This document shows, in pieces, positions 50,150 to 59,851 of a stretch of DNA of 64,000 nucleotides. The translations under genes and the position numbers were made by a program. The DNA is from Oreocharis arfaki (Eukaryota; Chordata; Aves; Passeriformes; Paramythiidae), in the NCBI GenBank assembly GCA_013398015.1, contig VZRR01012434.1, forward strand, positions 97,661-161,660, in the 5' to 3' direction. The first letter of the stretch is position 1. Each line of letters starts with the position of its first letter. The notes below the pieces were generated by a model, which saw only the letters and a list, made by a program, of their open reading frames with translations, was not told where the DNA came from and did no database searches.

Positions 50150-50800
50150 CCTATTGAAAGCTGCTCTCGCTGCGGCTGTGAAGGATCTTTCAGCACCTCT
50201 TTCTCTTTCCTAGACAGTTTTTGAAAGGGAGGGGAGAAAAAGAAAAAAAGCCATCAATACAGGGGGAAAAAGGCATCAGCAGCCAACACCGGCTGATGAA
50301 GCGCCTCACCTGGGCCCCCAGCACACCGCCTCCAATTAAATCAAAATGGTTTGTTTTTAATGGTCTTTTACACTGACAAGTGGGCTATCATTCCAGGCCT
50401 AGAGAGCTGTCAGGGAGCCGAGGCAAATCCTCCGTTGATAATGCCCAATGCTTCCAATTAGGAGCCGAGGCCGCTCCTGGCGCACTAACGATTCCCCAGC
50501 CTCCCCCAAGGCCCCTTCGGCGCTGGCTGTTTCGTCTTCCCTCTTCCTCCGCCGCAAATTACTGACACAAAACGGAGGCGCCCCGGTGCCTCCTCACCAC
50601 GCCGGGCCCCGGCCCTGTTGGATTTAATGAGGCGATGGAAGTTTTTGCGGATCTTTCGCTAAATTCTTTTCTTGTTTGACAGCTGCTTGAGTGTTGACCT
50701 TATAAAAGATTTAGTGTTTCTCATTATTTTCTGTCAAGCTTTACAAGCGATGGCTTCGCGGAAAATCATTTGCATCTCGATGTGCGTGGGGTGGGTGGTG
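50150..50800. promoter_or_regulatory. Strong candidate developmental enhancer block
   Basis: A 650-bp repeat-free block combines AT-rich homeodomain words (CCAATTAAATC, TTTTTAATGG, GTTGATAATGCCC, CCAATTAGGAGCC, GGATTTAATGAGG) with CpG-bearing stretches (GAGCCGAGGCCGCTC, GCGCACTAACG, AAACGGAGGCGCC) and a final ATTTGCAT octamer at 50768-50775. Sharp compositional edges and the absence of repeats suggest strong constraint. It lies about 9 kb upstream of the BARHL1 start and inside the last CFAP77 intron, making BARHL1 the likely target. This target assignment is inferred. Confidence 0.42.
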
Positions 50801-53487
50801 TGGGTTTTTTTTTTTTCCTGTCTGTACAGGGATGCTCGGCGCTCTGAGCGTCAGTGTGTGCACCCTACCCCTCTCTGTATTGTTTATTTTACTCCCTCCT
50901 CCCCCCCCTTCCTGAAAAAATTCCACGGTTTTGTGTTGTTTTGGAGGAAAAAAGGAAAAAAAAAAAAAGCCCCAGGATTTGTTAGATTCCTGTAAATGAG
51001 GGAGGGCTTGGGGAAAAAAAAAATAAAATAAGAAAAAAGAATAGAGATTGGTTTCCTGTAAAGAGAGCTCAGGAAAGCGTTTTGTCACCCGCTAAAAGGA
51101 TTCGATCAAACGGATGATGGAGAAACGAGGCTGAGTCCCGGTGCAGCTTTGTTGTTAAAGTGAAAAATCGTGCGAGGCTGAGAAGCTGCCTGGGAGCAGG
51201 TGGGCAGAGCCAGGCAGGTGCTGGGAGAGGAGCAGGGACAGCCACATCTCCATGGATCCTTCCAGGCCAGGAGAGCCTGGTGCTGTTCGTTCCTTGCTTC
51301 GGGCCTTTTCATGGGTTCTTCCTCAACACCTCCTGCAAGTCACCACGAACCATTAAACCCAGCTCTATTAACTGAAACTGCCCCCATGAACTGAGCTGAT
51401 TTTGCACCCAAGGGTGCTCACAATGCCCAGCAGCCTCAGCACCCACAGACCCCTGCTCAGTCTCTGGGGTTTGCTGCCATCAGGGGAGCTCTGTCCTCCC
51501 TGCCCGTGCCATTTATCAGCCCTCCATTAACACACCTCCTTTCATGTATCCTGCAATTTAACACATTCCCATGACTGAGAAACCCAAAAGAAAATACCCC
51601 CCAAATAGATATTTAAGTTTTAGGAGTAGTAATTATTTTTCCTGCCCCTCTAATTCTGTGAAGCAGCCACTGACATCACAACATCCCAGCTGCAAGGGTC
51701 CTGCAGGTTTTCATTTGTCAATAGCAAATGCAATGACCAGCAGCAGAACATTGCTCCTCAGCAGCAGCTGGAGCCCATGGCAGCTCCATCATCCTGCAAG
51801 GAAAACCTTTCAGCTTTTTCCTACAAGCCATATTCCTGCTGCAGCCAGTGCTCCAAACAAAATCCTGGCATAAAAACCCGTAACTGCAGCAGAGTAATGG
51901 CAAAGATCATCAGCTGTCTCTAGAGGAGGTACCTCTGGGTTCATCATTTAAAATACGAATTAGAAGAATCAGAGATGAGGATTCATCACTGGCATTGACT
52001 TCTCAACACCAGCCTCTGTCATAACAAGACCTTTGACCCGAGGACACCCTTGTCTGGACTCTAATTACCGGGAGGGTTTCTCATTTTTTAAAACAGCACT
52101 TGCCCCTGTCCTACACCTGGTGCTTCCCACTCACTCATGCTGAGGGCAGGAGCTGGCATCCCTCACAACTTCCTCAAGGCTCTGCTCATTTTAATTACTG
52201 CCAGTTGTGGCTCAGTGTGACATTTCTCACCCAGGAGCTTTGTACCGAGGTTGGAGTGAATAAACTGCTCTTTCCTCTTCATGGCTTCAGCCCCATCCCA
52301 GGCAGAAATTTCTCTGTGCCCAGTTCCCAGCACTGGTGGATAAGGGAGCGTGACAGGAAGGCAGAGGCACATTCTAAGAGAAGCAGCTCAGCTCTCCTTA
52401 CCTGCAAGCACTGGATTTTTCTAACAATCTCAGCTCCAAGGGAAAAAACTGCTGCATCTTTAATGGCAGGTTGGAGTTGGAACGACCAGGGATTGTCCCT
52501 GCCAGCTCTCTGGGGTTACCCACCTACTTCAGCAGCCCCTGGTTCTGCCTTCCCCACCTCTCCCTCCCCAGGAGGGGTTATGTCACTGCTGCTATTTGTG
52601 AGAAAGCAAAAACATCCAGAAACAGCTGTCTGAAGTTAGGCACTCAAATGCATATTTAAGTACCTGAACGCCTTCCTCCAGAGAGGGGGAATAGCTAAAT
52701 ACGCTTTGTTTGTCTTGATTAATGAGATCACTAGCAAGCTTTTCAGGGCAAAGACTGCTCTGTATTTTTACATATGCAAAACCTGACATCCAGCCAGCCT
52801 GAGCAGGGTGGGGGAAGCGGGAGGCGGCTCAGCACAGCCACACGAGGCAGATGTGTGGCACAGGGAATTGTGCTGGGGCAGCCAGAGCCTAGAAAACGCT
52901 CCAGCCTCAGTCACTGCATCTCCCGTGCAGGTTTGCTGCACACAGCTGTGTGTGAGCCCCGCTGCTCACCCCAAGGGGCCCTTTCTCCCCCAGATTACTT
53001 CCCTTTTGTTTATGGTCATGGGCATTTTTTCCCCCTGTCCCCACTCAAAGGCAATTCCTGGGGAGCTGCTGCTTCTGTGGTTTTAGGGTAGGTTGTGTAA
53101 GAGCCCCTGACCTCACCAGGGGCTTCCCTGGGAGCTCTGAGCCCATCTTGGCCCCTCAGTGAGACACATGAGTCCTGTGTGTAGAAAACAAGGCGTATTT
53201 ATTTCAGGGCCCACCTTAGGGCATGGCAGCCTTTGAAATTGTCAGATAGCAAACACACCATAATAAAACTACAGGGTTTTGTTGCTAGAGCAGGATAAGA
53301 ATCTGCTGAATTCGATCAGAAAGCTACTCCTCGTTTGAAGCAGATGAAGTGTTTAACTTCAGCTGGAGCAACATCTCCCAGTCAGGCAAAAGCTCTCGTG
53401 CAATCTGCAGTCTCCTCCCTGTCTGTGCTTCAACCCATTTTCTGTGGCTGCCTGTAACCAATCCTCTCTCTGCTCCTTTCCTCATAG

Positions 53488-53556
53488 GCTGAGCCTCATC
53501 TCAGGACTTTTCCAGACCCCGACTCTCGTAAAAAGGCTCTCAGTGCCTCCCATTGA
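53488..53556 (+). CDS. CFAP77: CFAP77 terminal coding exon
   Basis: The acceptor TCCTTTCCTCATAG is followed in phase 0 by AEPHLRTFPDPDSRKKALSA, then SH and TGA (53554-53556). The L.TFP....R..AL pattern directly after the F.K end of the previous exon matches the conserved C-terminal motif I recall for vertebrate CFAP77, where it reads L-D-T-F-P with a following R..AL. Mammalian proteins continue for about twenty more residues, so the stop here makes a shorter tail. A canonical poly(A) signal follows 141 bp downstream, which supports this as the true last exon rather than the frame at 44827. Confidence 0.82.
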   Translation, partial: AEPHLRTFPDPDSRKKALSASH

Positions 53557-53720
53557 GAAATGTCTGCAAGTGGTCCCCTTCCCCAGAGGGCCCCCACAGC
53601 GAGGGCCGTGCTGGGCACAGCCCTTGGGCCCCGGGATTTCACAGGCAATGGACTTTCTCTCAGGTTTTACAGAGTTATGCTAATGCAGATATAGCCAAAT
53701 AAATCATAAATATAAGAGGA
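53557..53720 (+). other. CFAP77: CFAP77 3' untranslated region
   Basis: A short 3' UTR of about 160 bp from the TGA to the inferred cleavage point shortly after AATAAA. No repeats or second stop-frame extension are seen. Confidence 0.65.
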
Positions 53721-53732
53721 GTTGTTGTGTCT
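53698..53732 (+). terminator. CFAP77: CFAP77 poly(A) signal with GU-rich downstream element
   Basis: AATAAA at 53698-53703 is followed by GTTGTTGTGTCT at 53721-53732, a typical GU-rich downstream element. The spacing suits cleavage at about 53712-53720. Confidence 0.7.
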
Positions 53733-55429
53733 CAGCCCATTCATTGCTTCATGTCAGGTGCACAGCGCAGCCTGAACACCACAATTGTCATCACACTCGG
53801 GAGCAGGGCAGTGCTCACACCAGCACAGCCCCCAGGGAAGGCAGGACAGGTCCTTCACTGCTGGTTCTGAACAGGTAGATTGGATGCAGCCATATCCTGG
53901 CTGATATCAAATCTGTAATATCTCATCAGTCCTTCTCATTTCTTTGCCAAAAAAAGCTTCCCCTCACCGCCTGATTCAGCAAAGCCGTTGCCCGTGTGAA
54001 GGAATCCAAACACCTGCTTTAAGTGCTCTGCCAAACTGAGGCCTCACCTCAGGCAGTGCCTCCACCTGAAGGTGGCTCCAGCCAGCTCCACGCTCACCCT
54101 CCAACAGCTGCTGGTGCCTGGAGTCGCTCAGGGCTGAGCCTCTTCAAGCACTCACTGAACAAACTCAAACTCTCCCAACACCAACTCAACATCACAGCAC
54201 CCAAACCCACAGGGGACAGCAGAGATTCAGTCAGGAACCGACACATTGGAATCCATCTCCTGCCAACACAGCATTTCACCTCAAATACCACTTGGTAAAA
54301 AATGTCATTACTTCCATTATTGCTAAAGGAATAATTAACAACTCTTATGCAGTGTGCTTCTCACATCTACCATTACACCTCAGATTGTACTAACTTTTTA
54401 AGCCAAAGTAGCTCTCAGTTTTCTTATTCACCATCCCATTGGCACTTGGAGAGCTCAGGTGTGTTCATCCCAGAGCTCTGGGAGGGGAGATCTGCTGTGC
54501 TGGGCAGCCCAACCGCAGCCTGAGCCCAGGTGGATGTGCCCAGCATGATTTTGCCCCCACACCTCAGCACTGGGATTAGCCCAGCCCTCCTACATAAAGC
54601 CACCAGCAGCCAAAGGACAGGAAGAATCCATGCTGAGCTCGGGGCTCATTGCCTCTTGGATTTCCAGCCAAACTTTTAAACCCAAACTTCAAAGAGAAAA
54701 GATCTTTGTAACATTACACCACATGGCACGAGATGAGACAATAAAGTGAACTGCAAGGGCAGCTTTTCTTACCCCTCAGGACACTGAAGGCTCCCCAGTA
54801 ACTGCTCCCACATTTCCTACATCCCCTCCTTAGGGCAGCTCGTACCTCAACCTGCCCTTTTATAAGGAAGAAGCTGTAACAAACTCCACCCTGCTCACAC
54901 CTGAGCTGAGGGAGGAACAAAATCACCTGCTCCACACTGGGAAAACCCTGGGATGCAGGTGCCTCTTTTTAGTACAGGCCTCTAAGTAAAACCCATCTAA
55001 AATAATGAGGAGGATAACAGCAGGGTTTGCCAAGCTGGCAGGGGTGGATTATAACCAAAGACCTTTCCCCCTCCCCAGGGAGGGAGGAAGCTGGGCCTTA
55101 AATGACTTGTCTTGCTAAAAATGACACTGTTTATGAGAGTGTGAGAAAGCCAGGCTCGAGGTTTGTCCTTCTGCCTGCTGGGAGCCACCTGCAGCTCTCA
55201 GCCCAGCCACAGCGTCTGTGTCCTCCTGCAGCAGCCACTGAGGTCCCTGGAGTGTGCTCAGGGAAGGGAGCACCTCCAGAGAGCCCCGCCTGGCTGGGAA
55301 GGGCTGCCGCAGCACGCTTGAACCGAGCCCCTGTAGAGCTGCTGGCTGGGACAGGCCCAGCAAACCAGCAAAGAGACCAGAAACCCGAAAAGCATCAGCC
55401 AAAGAAACGAAGTGCGTTCACGAGACACC

Positions 55430-55960
55430 TCTCAGTGCGGCTCGGAGCCGACAGATCTGCCCCGCTGCCCCCGAAATGCTGGGCAAGGTCGTGCCCCAAA
55501 TGTCCCCGGTGTCGCGGCTCGGAGGGGCTGCGCGGGGCAGCGCGGGGCACCCCCGGCCCGTGCCCGGCCCCCGCCCGCACCCAGCGCTCCCGGCCTGACC
55601 CTGACCCCTCCGAGCCGAGAGCCAGCGTGTCCCCGCTGCCCGAGCGCCGGCGGAGCCCCGTGCGGGGTCCGGGCCCCCCCGCCGCCCGGACGCTGCTTGT
55701 CCTGCAGTGACACCCACCGGTAACGGGGCTCTGCCGCTGCTGCAGCTTCCCCGCGCCGGGCCCGGCTCCTCCCCGGCTCGCCGGCCCCCGGCTGGCTGTC
55801 CCCCGCCTTTCTGCCGCTTGCCCCCACCCCGAGCCCTCCTCTCTCTCCTGACCGTCCGTTCGTTTCGTTACCGAGCATCCTAGCGGAGCCTGTCTCTGCC
55901 GAGCATCCCTCCCCGGGCCTGCCGGGCACGGCCTCCCCGAGCACCCAGCCGGCGTTCAGG
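55430..55960. promoter_or_regulatory. Isolated CpG island
   Basis: CpG density rises sharply, with runs such as GGCTGCGCGGGGCAGCGCGG, GAGCGCCGGCGGAGCC and CCGCGCCGGGCCCGGCTCC. The island sits about 1.9 kb past the CFAP77 end and about 3.4 kb before the BARHL1 start. It has no recognisable coding exon, so it may be an orphan island, a noncoding RNA promoter or a BARHL1 regulatory island. Confidence 0.6.
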
Positions 55961-56586
55961 AGAAGACTCAGTGCAGCAGAGCCTCCGGGGAATTCCTCCC
56001 TCAGCCAGACCCTTCCGGGACACCGGGCTGTGCATCAGCAGCGGCTGTTTCTGGATTAACTCTAGCTCATCACAGCTCAGCAGTCCCTGCCCTCCAGCCG
56101 CTGGCCCAGCTGTGGGAGGTGTCCCGCAGCTGAAGGCTCTGGGCACACCTGGGTCAGCCCTGTCCCTTGGCCCCAGGGCCAAACCCGCGCCGGTGACAGG
56201 TACAGGACAGCCCAGCCCTGTCCATCGGCAGCCCCCAGCGGGGTGGGATGAACAGCAACTCCCAGAGCTGTCACAGTCCTAAACCCACCCCTGGATTATG
56301 ACTGAGGCTTGTGAGGAGGTGACCGTACATGCAGTTGGCATCAGGGATCTCCTCTTGGCTGATGTGTTTGTGAGTAGGAGCAGCCTGGAAAACGGGGTTT
56401 AAGGGCAGACACACAGAGGGGTGTGCACTGCTCGGTGCTCTGTGCACAGGATTTCCTACCTGTGCTGGGAGCTGCAGACAAATCATTGGAACCCCACTTG
56501 TCTGGGTCCCGTGAGGTAGGAGGGACACCACACACGGGCAGAATGGGGCACAATTCTGCCTTGGGGCGTCTAGTTCTGAAACAACT

Positions 56587-56630
56587 TAATAATAACAATA
56601 GTATTAATAGTAATAATAGTAATAATAACT
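56587..56630. repeat. AAT/AGT-type microsatellite
   Basis: An imperfect trinucleotide array of AAT with AGT and AAC variants covers about 44 bp. It is a simple repeat with no function evident. Confidence 0.85.
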
Positions 56631-58703
56631 TTAGTGTCATTAGAACATGAGTAGCAAGTGCATCTGTAGCTGCTGGGAGCTCCAAGTATGGCCTAGGAGT
56701 GACAGTCCCTGTCCCCAGGGCTGGGCATGGCACAATACAGCACCTGCTCTGGCATGAGGATTGTACCCCACACAGAAATACCCCCCAAAAGCTTGCACAT
56801 CATCAGGAAGTTGGGCTGATCTGGGAGCTTCCTTGTGGTTATTTGAAGGCAGGTGCTTTATTCAAAAACAACAGACTCACCAGCCCACACCTGTCCCTGC
56901 ATGGCTGATCTAAATCCTAAATCCATGGCTGATTCTAAACCCACTCCCAGCCCTGCTGCCTTTTTCAGTCCCATTCCTGATCCCAAATACAACCTCGGTG
57001 CTGGCCCTGATCCCAGTGTAAATTTCCAACCCAAATGTGGTCTCCTGGTTGAACAGAGAGGCTGCCACAGCCCAAGAACCAGCACAAACTCTGCAAAGAG
57101 CTGGGAAACCCCATTGGGATCTCGGCTCCATTTTCTCACTGGGACCAGTTCCTGCACATCCTTTGCTCTGGTGCAGTCCAAGGGGACGCTTGGCCCAGCC
57201 TTGTGGATGTTGGACTCTGCAAAACTGACCTGGCCCCCAGTGCCGGCTCCCGGGGCAGCACCCCCGTGCTGGGAGGGGGACGGGGCAGAGCAGCAGCAGG
57301 AACCCCTCACCCCGGGACAGGGAGGACGAGCCCCCCCAGCACGGGCGTGTTGCATCCCCGAGGTGCGGGCAGGCTGGGACGGGGGCTGATGCCGATTTTG
57401 TTCCTGGGTTTGTCCTCCTCTGAGCTCCTTTTGTTCCTCTGCCCCGCTCGCAGCCGGCCCGAGCCTGCAGGGCCGAGGGCAGGAGGTGCTGGGGGCCCTG
57501 CCTGCGCCGCTGCCCGACAGCTGGCAGCCGGGCTTCCCCAGGGGGGCTCTCCCCTCCTTGGTCGCCTCCAAGCTGCCGGCCAAGGGCGGCTTTGGAAGAG
57601 GGACAAGATGCAGCTGACTGGCCGGGAAGGTGGGGAAGAGCAGAAATCGAGTATTTGAGAAATAACCGGCGACATCGCTTTAAAGTGACGCAGCTTCACG
57701 CACCCGGGTGTGGACATTTTCCTACCTCCGCGGCGAAGGGTCTATCCACGGGAAAAGCCCCTAAATAAACCCTCGCAGCCAGTCTGACCGCGAGGAAGGT
57801 GGGAATCCTGCGTGAGCCCGTCCCTCTGCAGCCTGGGAGACCAACAACAGCAACTCTCCCGACGGGGCGAGAGGGAGGAAAGTTGGTGTCTCCGGCAGAA
57901 ACGGGCAGGACGGGGCAGCCCTGCCTGAGGCCATCGGGATTTTATTTAAAATGCGATTGATGGCAGAAAAAAACACCTCTGAGTGCGGTTCCTCCCCAGT
58001 CGCACCAGTAGGTACCGCCGCTGGGCGCTGGCAGAGCGGGCAGAGCGATGCCCGGTCCTCGCCGCTCCGGCAGCGCTGGGCGGGGGGCGCGGCTGCCTGG
58101 CGGCCCCGCGGACCTCTCTGCTCGGCCACAACCGATTTCCAGGGCATACAACGAAATTCGCAGCTCCGAGGCTCATCTCGGTCTCAGAGCAGCCGACTCA
58201 GCGCTGGGGGTTTTGGGAGGGTTTCGGTGCTTTTCCTTTCCCTTTTTTTCCCCTCTCTTTTTTTTTTTTTCCCCCTAATTTTTTGATTTTCATTTTAACG
58301 CCCAGCAAAACTTCCCCTGCTCGAGAGGGACCGGCAGATCAGCTAATTGAGAGAGGAGGCGCGCAGAAAGCAGTAACCCCTCGACAACCCACCCAACCCA
58401 CACCTCCCCCGCCCTCCGCGGCTAATCATCCCATTAAGAGCCCCATCAGCGGGATAATGACAGCAAAAGAGGGCGGAAACCGCCCGGAAAGCGCGGGGAT
58501 CCGGGCGACAATTAATTCCCGTTAATCAAGCTCCAAGGTGTCGCCTGCTGGGGAGTGACATCCCCCAAAACGCCTGGCGGCCAATGGGCGCGTTCACACG
58601 GGGTGGGTGGGGGGTGTCGGGGTGCCCCAGCCGGAGCGGCCCAAGTTCAGGTTTTCTCCCCATTTCCCCCGCTCCCCCCCCGGGAGGGCGCGGCGCTCCC
58701 GCC

Positions 58704-58821
58704 GCTGTCCGAGGTGCTGACGGCACCGCTGGCTCCGGAGCGACTCCGGCGCCCGGCGCTGTCCGAGGTGCCTCAGGCTCCGGAGTGACTCCGGATTCCC
58801 CCCCGGCGCTGTCCGAGGTGC
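58704..58821. repeat. GC-rich minisatellite-like repeat, about 50-54 bp period
   Basis: GCTGTCCGAGGTGC occurs three times, at 58704-58717, 58758-58771 and 58808-58821. Between copies, GGCTCCGGAGCGACTCCGG and the near-identical GGCTCCGGAGTGACTCCGG recur. This is a local duplication within the BARHL1 upstream CpG island. Confidence 0.85.
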
Positions 58822-59153
58822 TGGCGGGGAAGGGGGGCGCCGTGGCGGCCCGGCTACTGGCCACCCCCTCCGCCCTCCCCTCGCCCTTCCCCATTGATTT
58901 CTGGATCATTAAGTGGTTAAGGCGCTGCGAAGCCTTCACTATCGATCGCTGCCTCCCCACCTCCGGCTGGGAGCCCCCGGGCTGCCCCCCAGCCCCGCGC
59001 CGCCGCGGCTCCGGGCACGGGTGGGGTGGCCGGGACCCCGGGTGAGGTTGGGGTCCGTCCCCCCTCACCCCACCCCCTTCGCGGCCAAAGTTTGACTCTG
59101 CCTCCCTCTCCCCCCCTCTCCTGTCTGTCTGTCTGTGAGTGCAGCTGGGCGCG

Positions 59154-59183
59154 ATGCTGAAGACGGAGCAGCCCTGGATCTAA
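59154..59183 (+). CDS. Upstream ORF in BARHL1 leader (9 codons)
   Basis: ATG at 59154 opens a nine-codon frame, MLKTEQPWI, closed by TAA at 59181-59183, 217 bp before the BARHL1 start. The context GCGCGATGC has a weak Kozak match (G at -3, C at +4). If the transcript includes it, it could lower BARHL1 translation. The surrounding leader looks exonic, but its 5' end is unknown. The role is inferred. Confidence 0.35.
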   Translation: MLKTEQPWI

Positions 59184-59400
59184 CGCACGGCGCCTCGGAG
59201 AGCCTTGCAGCAATTGCCCGGATCCCAGACTGAACTTTGCTCTTTTTTTTTTTTTAATTTCCTTTTTTACCTTGTTTTTATTTTTTTTCTTTCGCCTTTT
59301 TGTTTTTTCCCTCCTGTTATTGTTAATTATCGTTATCAAACCGCTTCCGCCGCGCCCTCCCCGCCAATGCCCGTGTGAGCGCCGGCACCTCGCGGGGGCC

Positions 59401-59851
59401 ATGGAGGGCTCCACCGGCTTTGGGATCGACTCCATCCTCTCCCACCGAGCCGGCAGCCCGGCCGTGCCCAAGGGGGACCCGCTGGTGGGGGACGGCCGGT
59501 CCCCGCTGGAGCTGAGCCCCCGCTCGGAGGGCAGCAGCGGGTGCCCCTCGCCCCGCTCGCCGGGCCGCGAGTGCCTGGAGGCGGCGGTGCCGCGGCCGGG
59601 CCTGGATGCGCATCTCCAGCAGGGGCAAGTCTCGGCTCCCTCGCAGTCCCGGACCGTCACCTCCTCCTTCCTCATCAGAGACATCCTGGCCGACTGCAAG
59701 CCCCTGGCCGCCTGCGCGCCTTACTCCAGCACCAATGGACCTCACGGCGGGCAGGAGCCGGCGGGCAGGATCCCCACCAAGCCCGGCGAGGATTTTAGGG
59801 AGAAAATGGAAAAAAACACCAGCAGCTCCTCCTCGGACTCGGAGTACAAAG
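59401..59851 (+). CDS. BARHL1: BARHL1 coding exon 1
   Basis: This exon encodes residues 1-150 plus one base. The start ATG at 59401 has a strong context (GGGGGCCATGG). Upstream in frame there is no other ATG close by, and the codons before it are not BARHL1-like. Residues 7-14 (FGIDSILS) form the first FIL/eh1-like motif and residues 90-98 (FLIRDILAD) the second. Both motifs are family hallmarks that recruit Groucho/TLE-type corepressors. Between them lies a Pro/Ser-rich linker (SPLELSPRSEGSSG, CPSPRSPGREC). After the second motif, CKPLAACAPYSS is strongly conserved in BARHL1, then a variable Gly/Pro segment and an acidic serine run ending SDSEYK. The donor is AAAG before GTAAGA. From memory, mammalian BARHL1 starts seven residues earlier (MQRPGAE), and that extension is absent here. 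Confidence 0.95.

Larger units (their letters stand above)
43851..53487 (+). other. CFAP77: CFAP77 last intron, 9.6 kb
   Basis: A phase-0 intron from GTATGG to the TCCTTTCCTCATAG acceptor. It holds a possible cryptic terminal exon (44827-44922), a long pyrimidine tract (45233-45290), two minus-strand CR1 fragments (46971-47350 and 48938-49162) and two enhancer-like blocks (47760-48065 and 50150-50800). No other exon is needed by phase. Confidence 0.75.
29882..53720 (+). other. CFAP77: CFAP77 gene (3' part; N-terminal exon or exons not found)
   Basis: CFAP77 (human alias C9orf171) encodes a microtubule inner protein of motile cilia. Work on ciliate and algal axonemes places the family inside the B-tubule near the outer junction of the doublet, where it stabilises B-tubule closure. 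Five coding exons are visible: 29882-29981, 30519-30735, 42522-42624, 43755-43850 and 53488-53556. Junction phases fit without adjustment, and all donors are GT and acceptors AG. Together they give 194 residues ending in TGA, followed by AATAAA at 53698. Human CFAP77 is, from memory, about 300 residues, so an N-terminal portion is missing here and the C-terminus is shorter. Identification rests on family motifs recalled from vertebrate CFAP77 (SLPGPDF.YG, EAIG.W, ARPSTPFFD..QHRY, L.TFP). The next gene downstream, BARHL1, is its known neighbour. Confidence 0.9.
53733..58000. other. Intergenic region between CFAP77 and BARHL1
   Basis: No coding exon is recognised. The left half has ordinary composition. 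An isolated CpG island lies at about 55430-55960, an AAT-type microsatellite at 56587-56630 and a moderately GC-rich part at 57230-57620. Many long open frames occur (for example 55102-55710, and 56858-57583 on the minus strand), but they follow GC content, overlap each other on both strands and show no domain. Confidence 0.7.
58001..59400 (+). promoter_or_regulatory. BARHL1: BARHL1 promoter region, CpG island and 5' leader
   Basis: Dense CpG sequence continues into exon 1. A CCAAT box is present at 58581-58585 inside GGCCAATGGGCGCG. TAAT-type sites occur at 58508-58530 (ACAATTAATTC, GTTAATCAAGC) and a GGATCATTAAGTGGTTAAGG stretch at about 58903-58922. No convincing TATA box was found, which fits a CpG-island promoter. 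The leader includes long poly(T) runs at about 59241-59302 and a small upstream ORF at 59154. The transcription start cannot be fixed from sequence alone. Confidence 0.6.

Noticed and set aside
55102..55944. Several overlapping open frames of 100-200 codons across the CpG island
   Set aside because: They are open on both strands because GC-rich DNA has few stop codons. The translations are Arg/Pro/Ala/Gly-rich with no recognisable family.
56858..57583. 241-codon minus-strand frame upstream of BARHL1
   Set aside because: Low-information Gly/Pro/Ser-rich translation, competing frames on the other strand, and no conserved motif or promoter.
59272..59400. In-frame extension of BARHL1 upstream of 59401
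   Set aside because: It starts with poly-Phe/Leu from a poly(T) leader and has no close in-frame ATG with family-like codons. The strong Kozak ATG at 59401 fits known BARHL1 N-termini.
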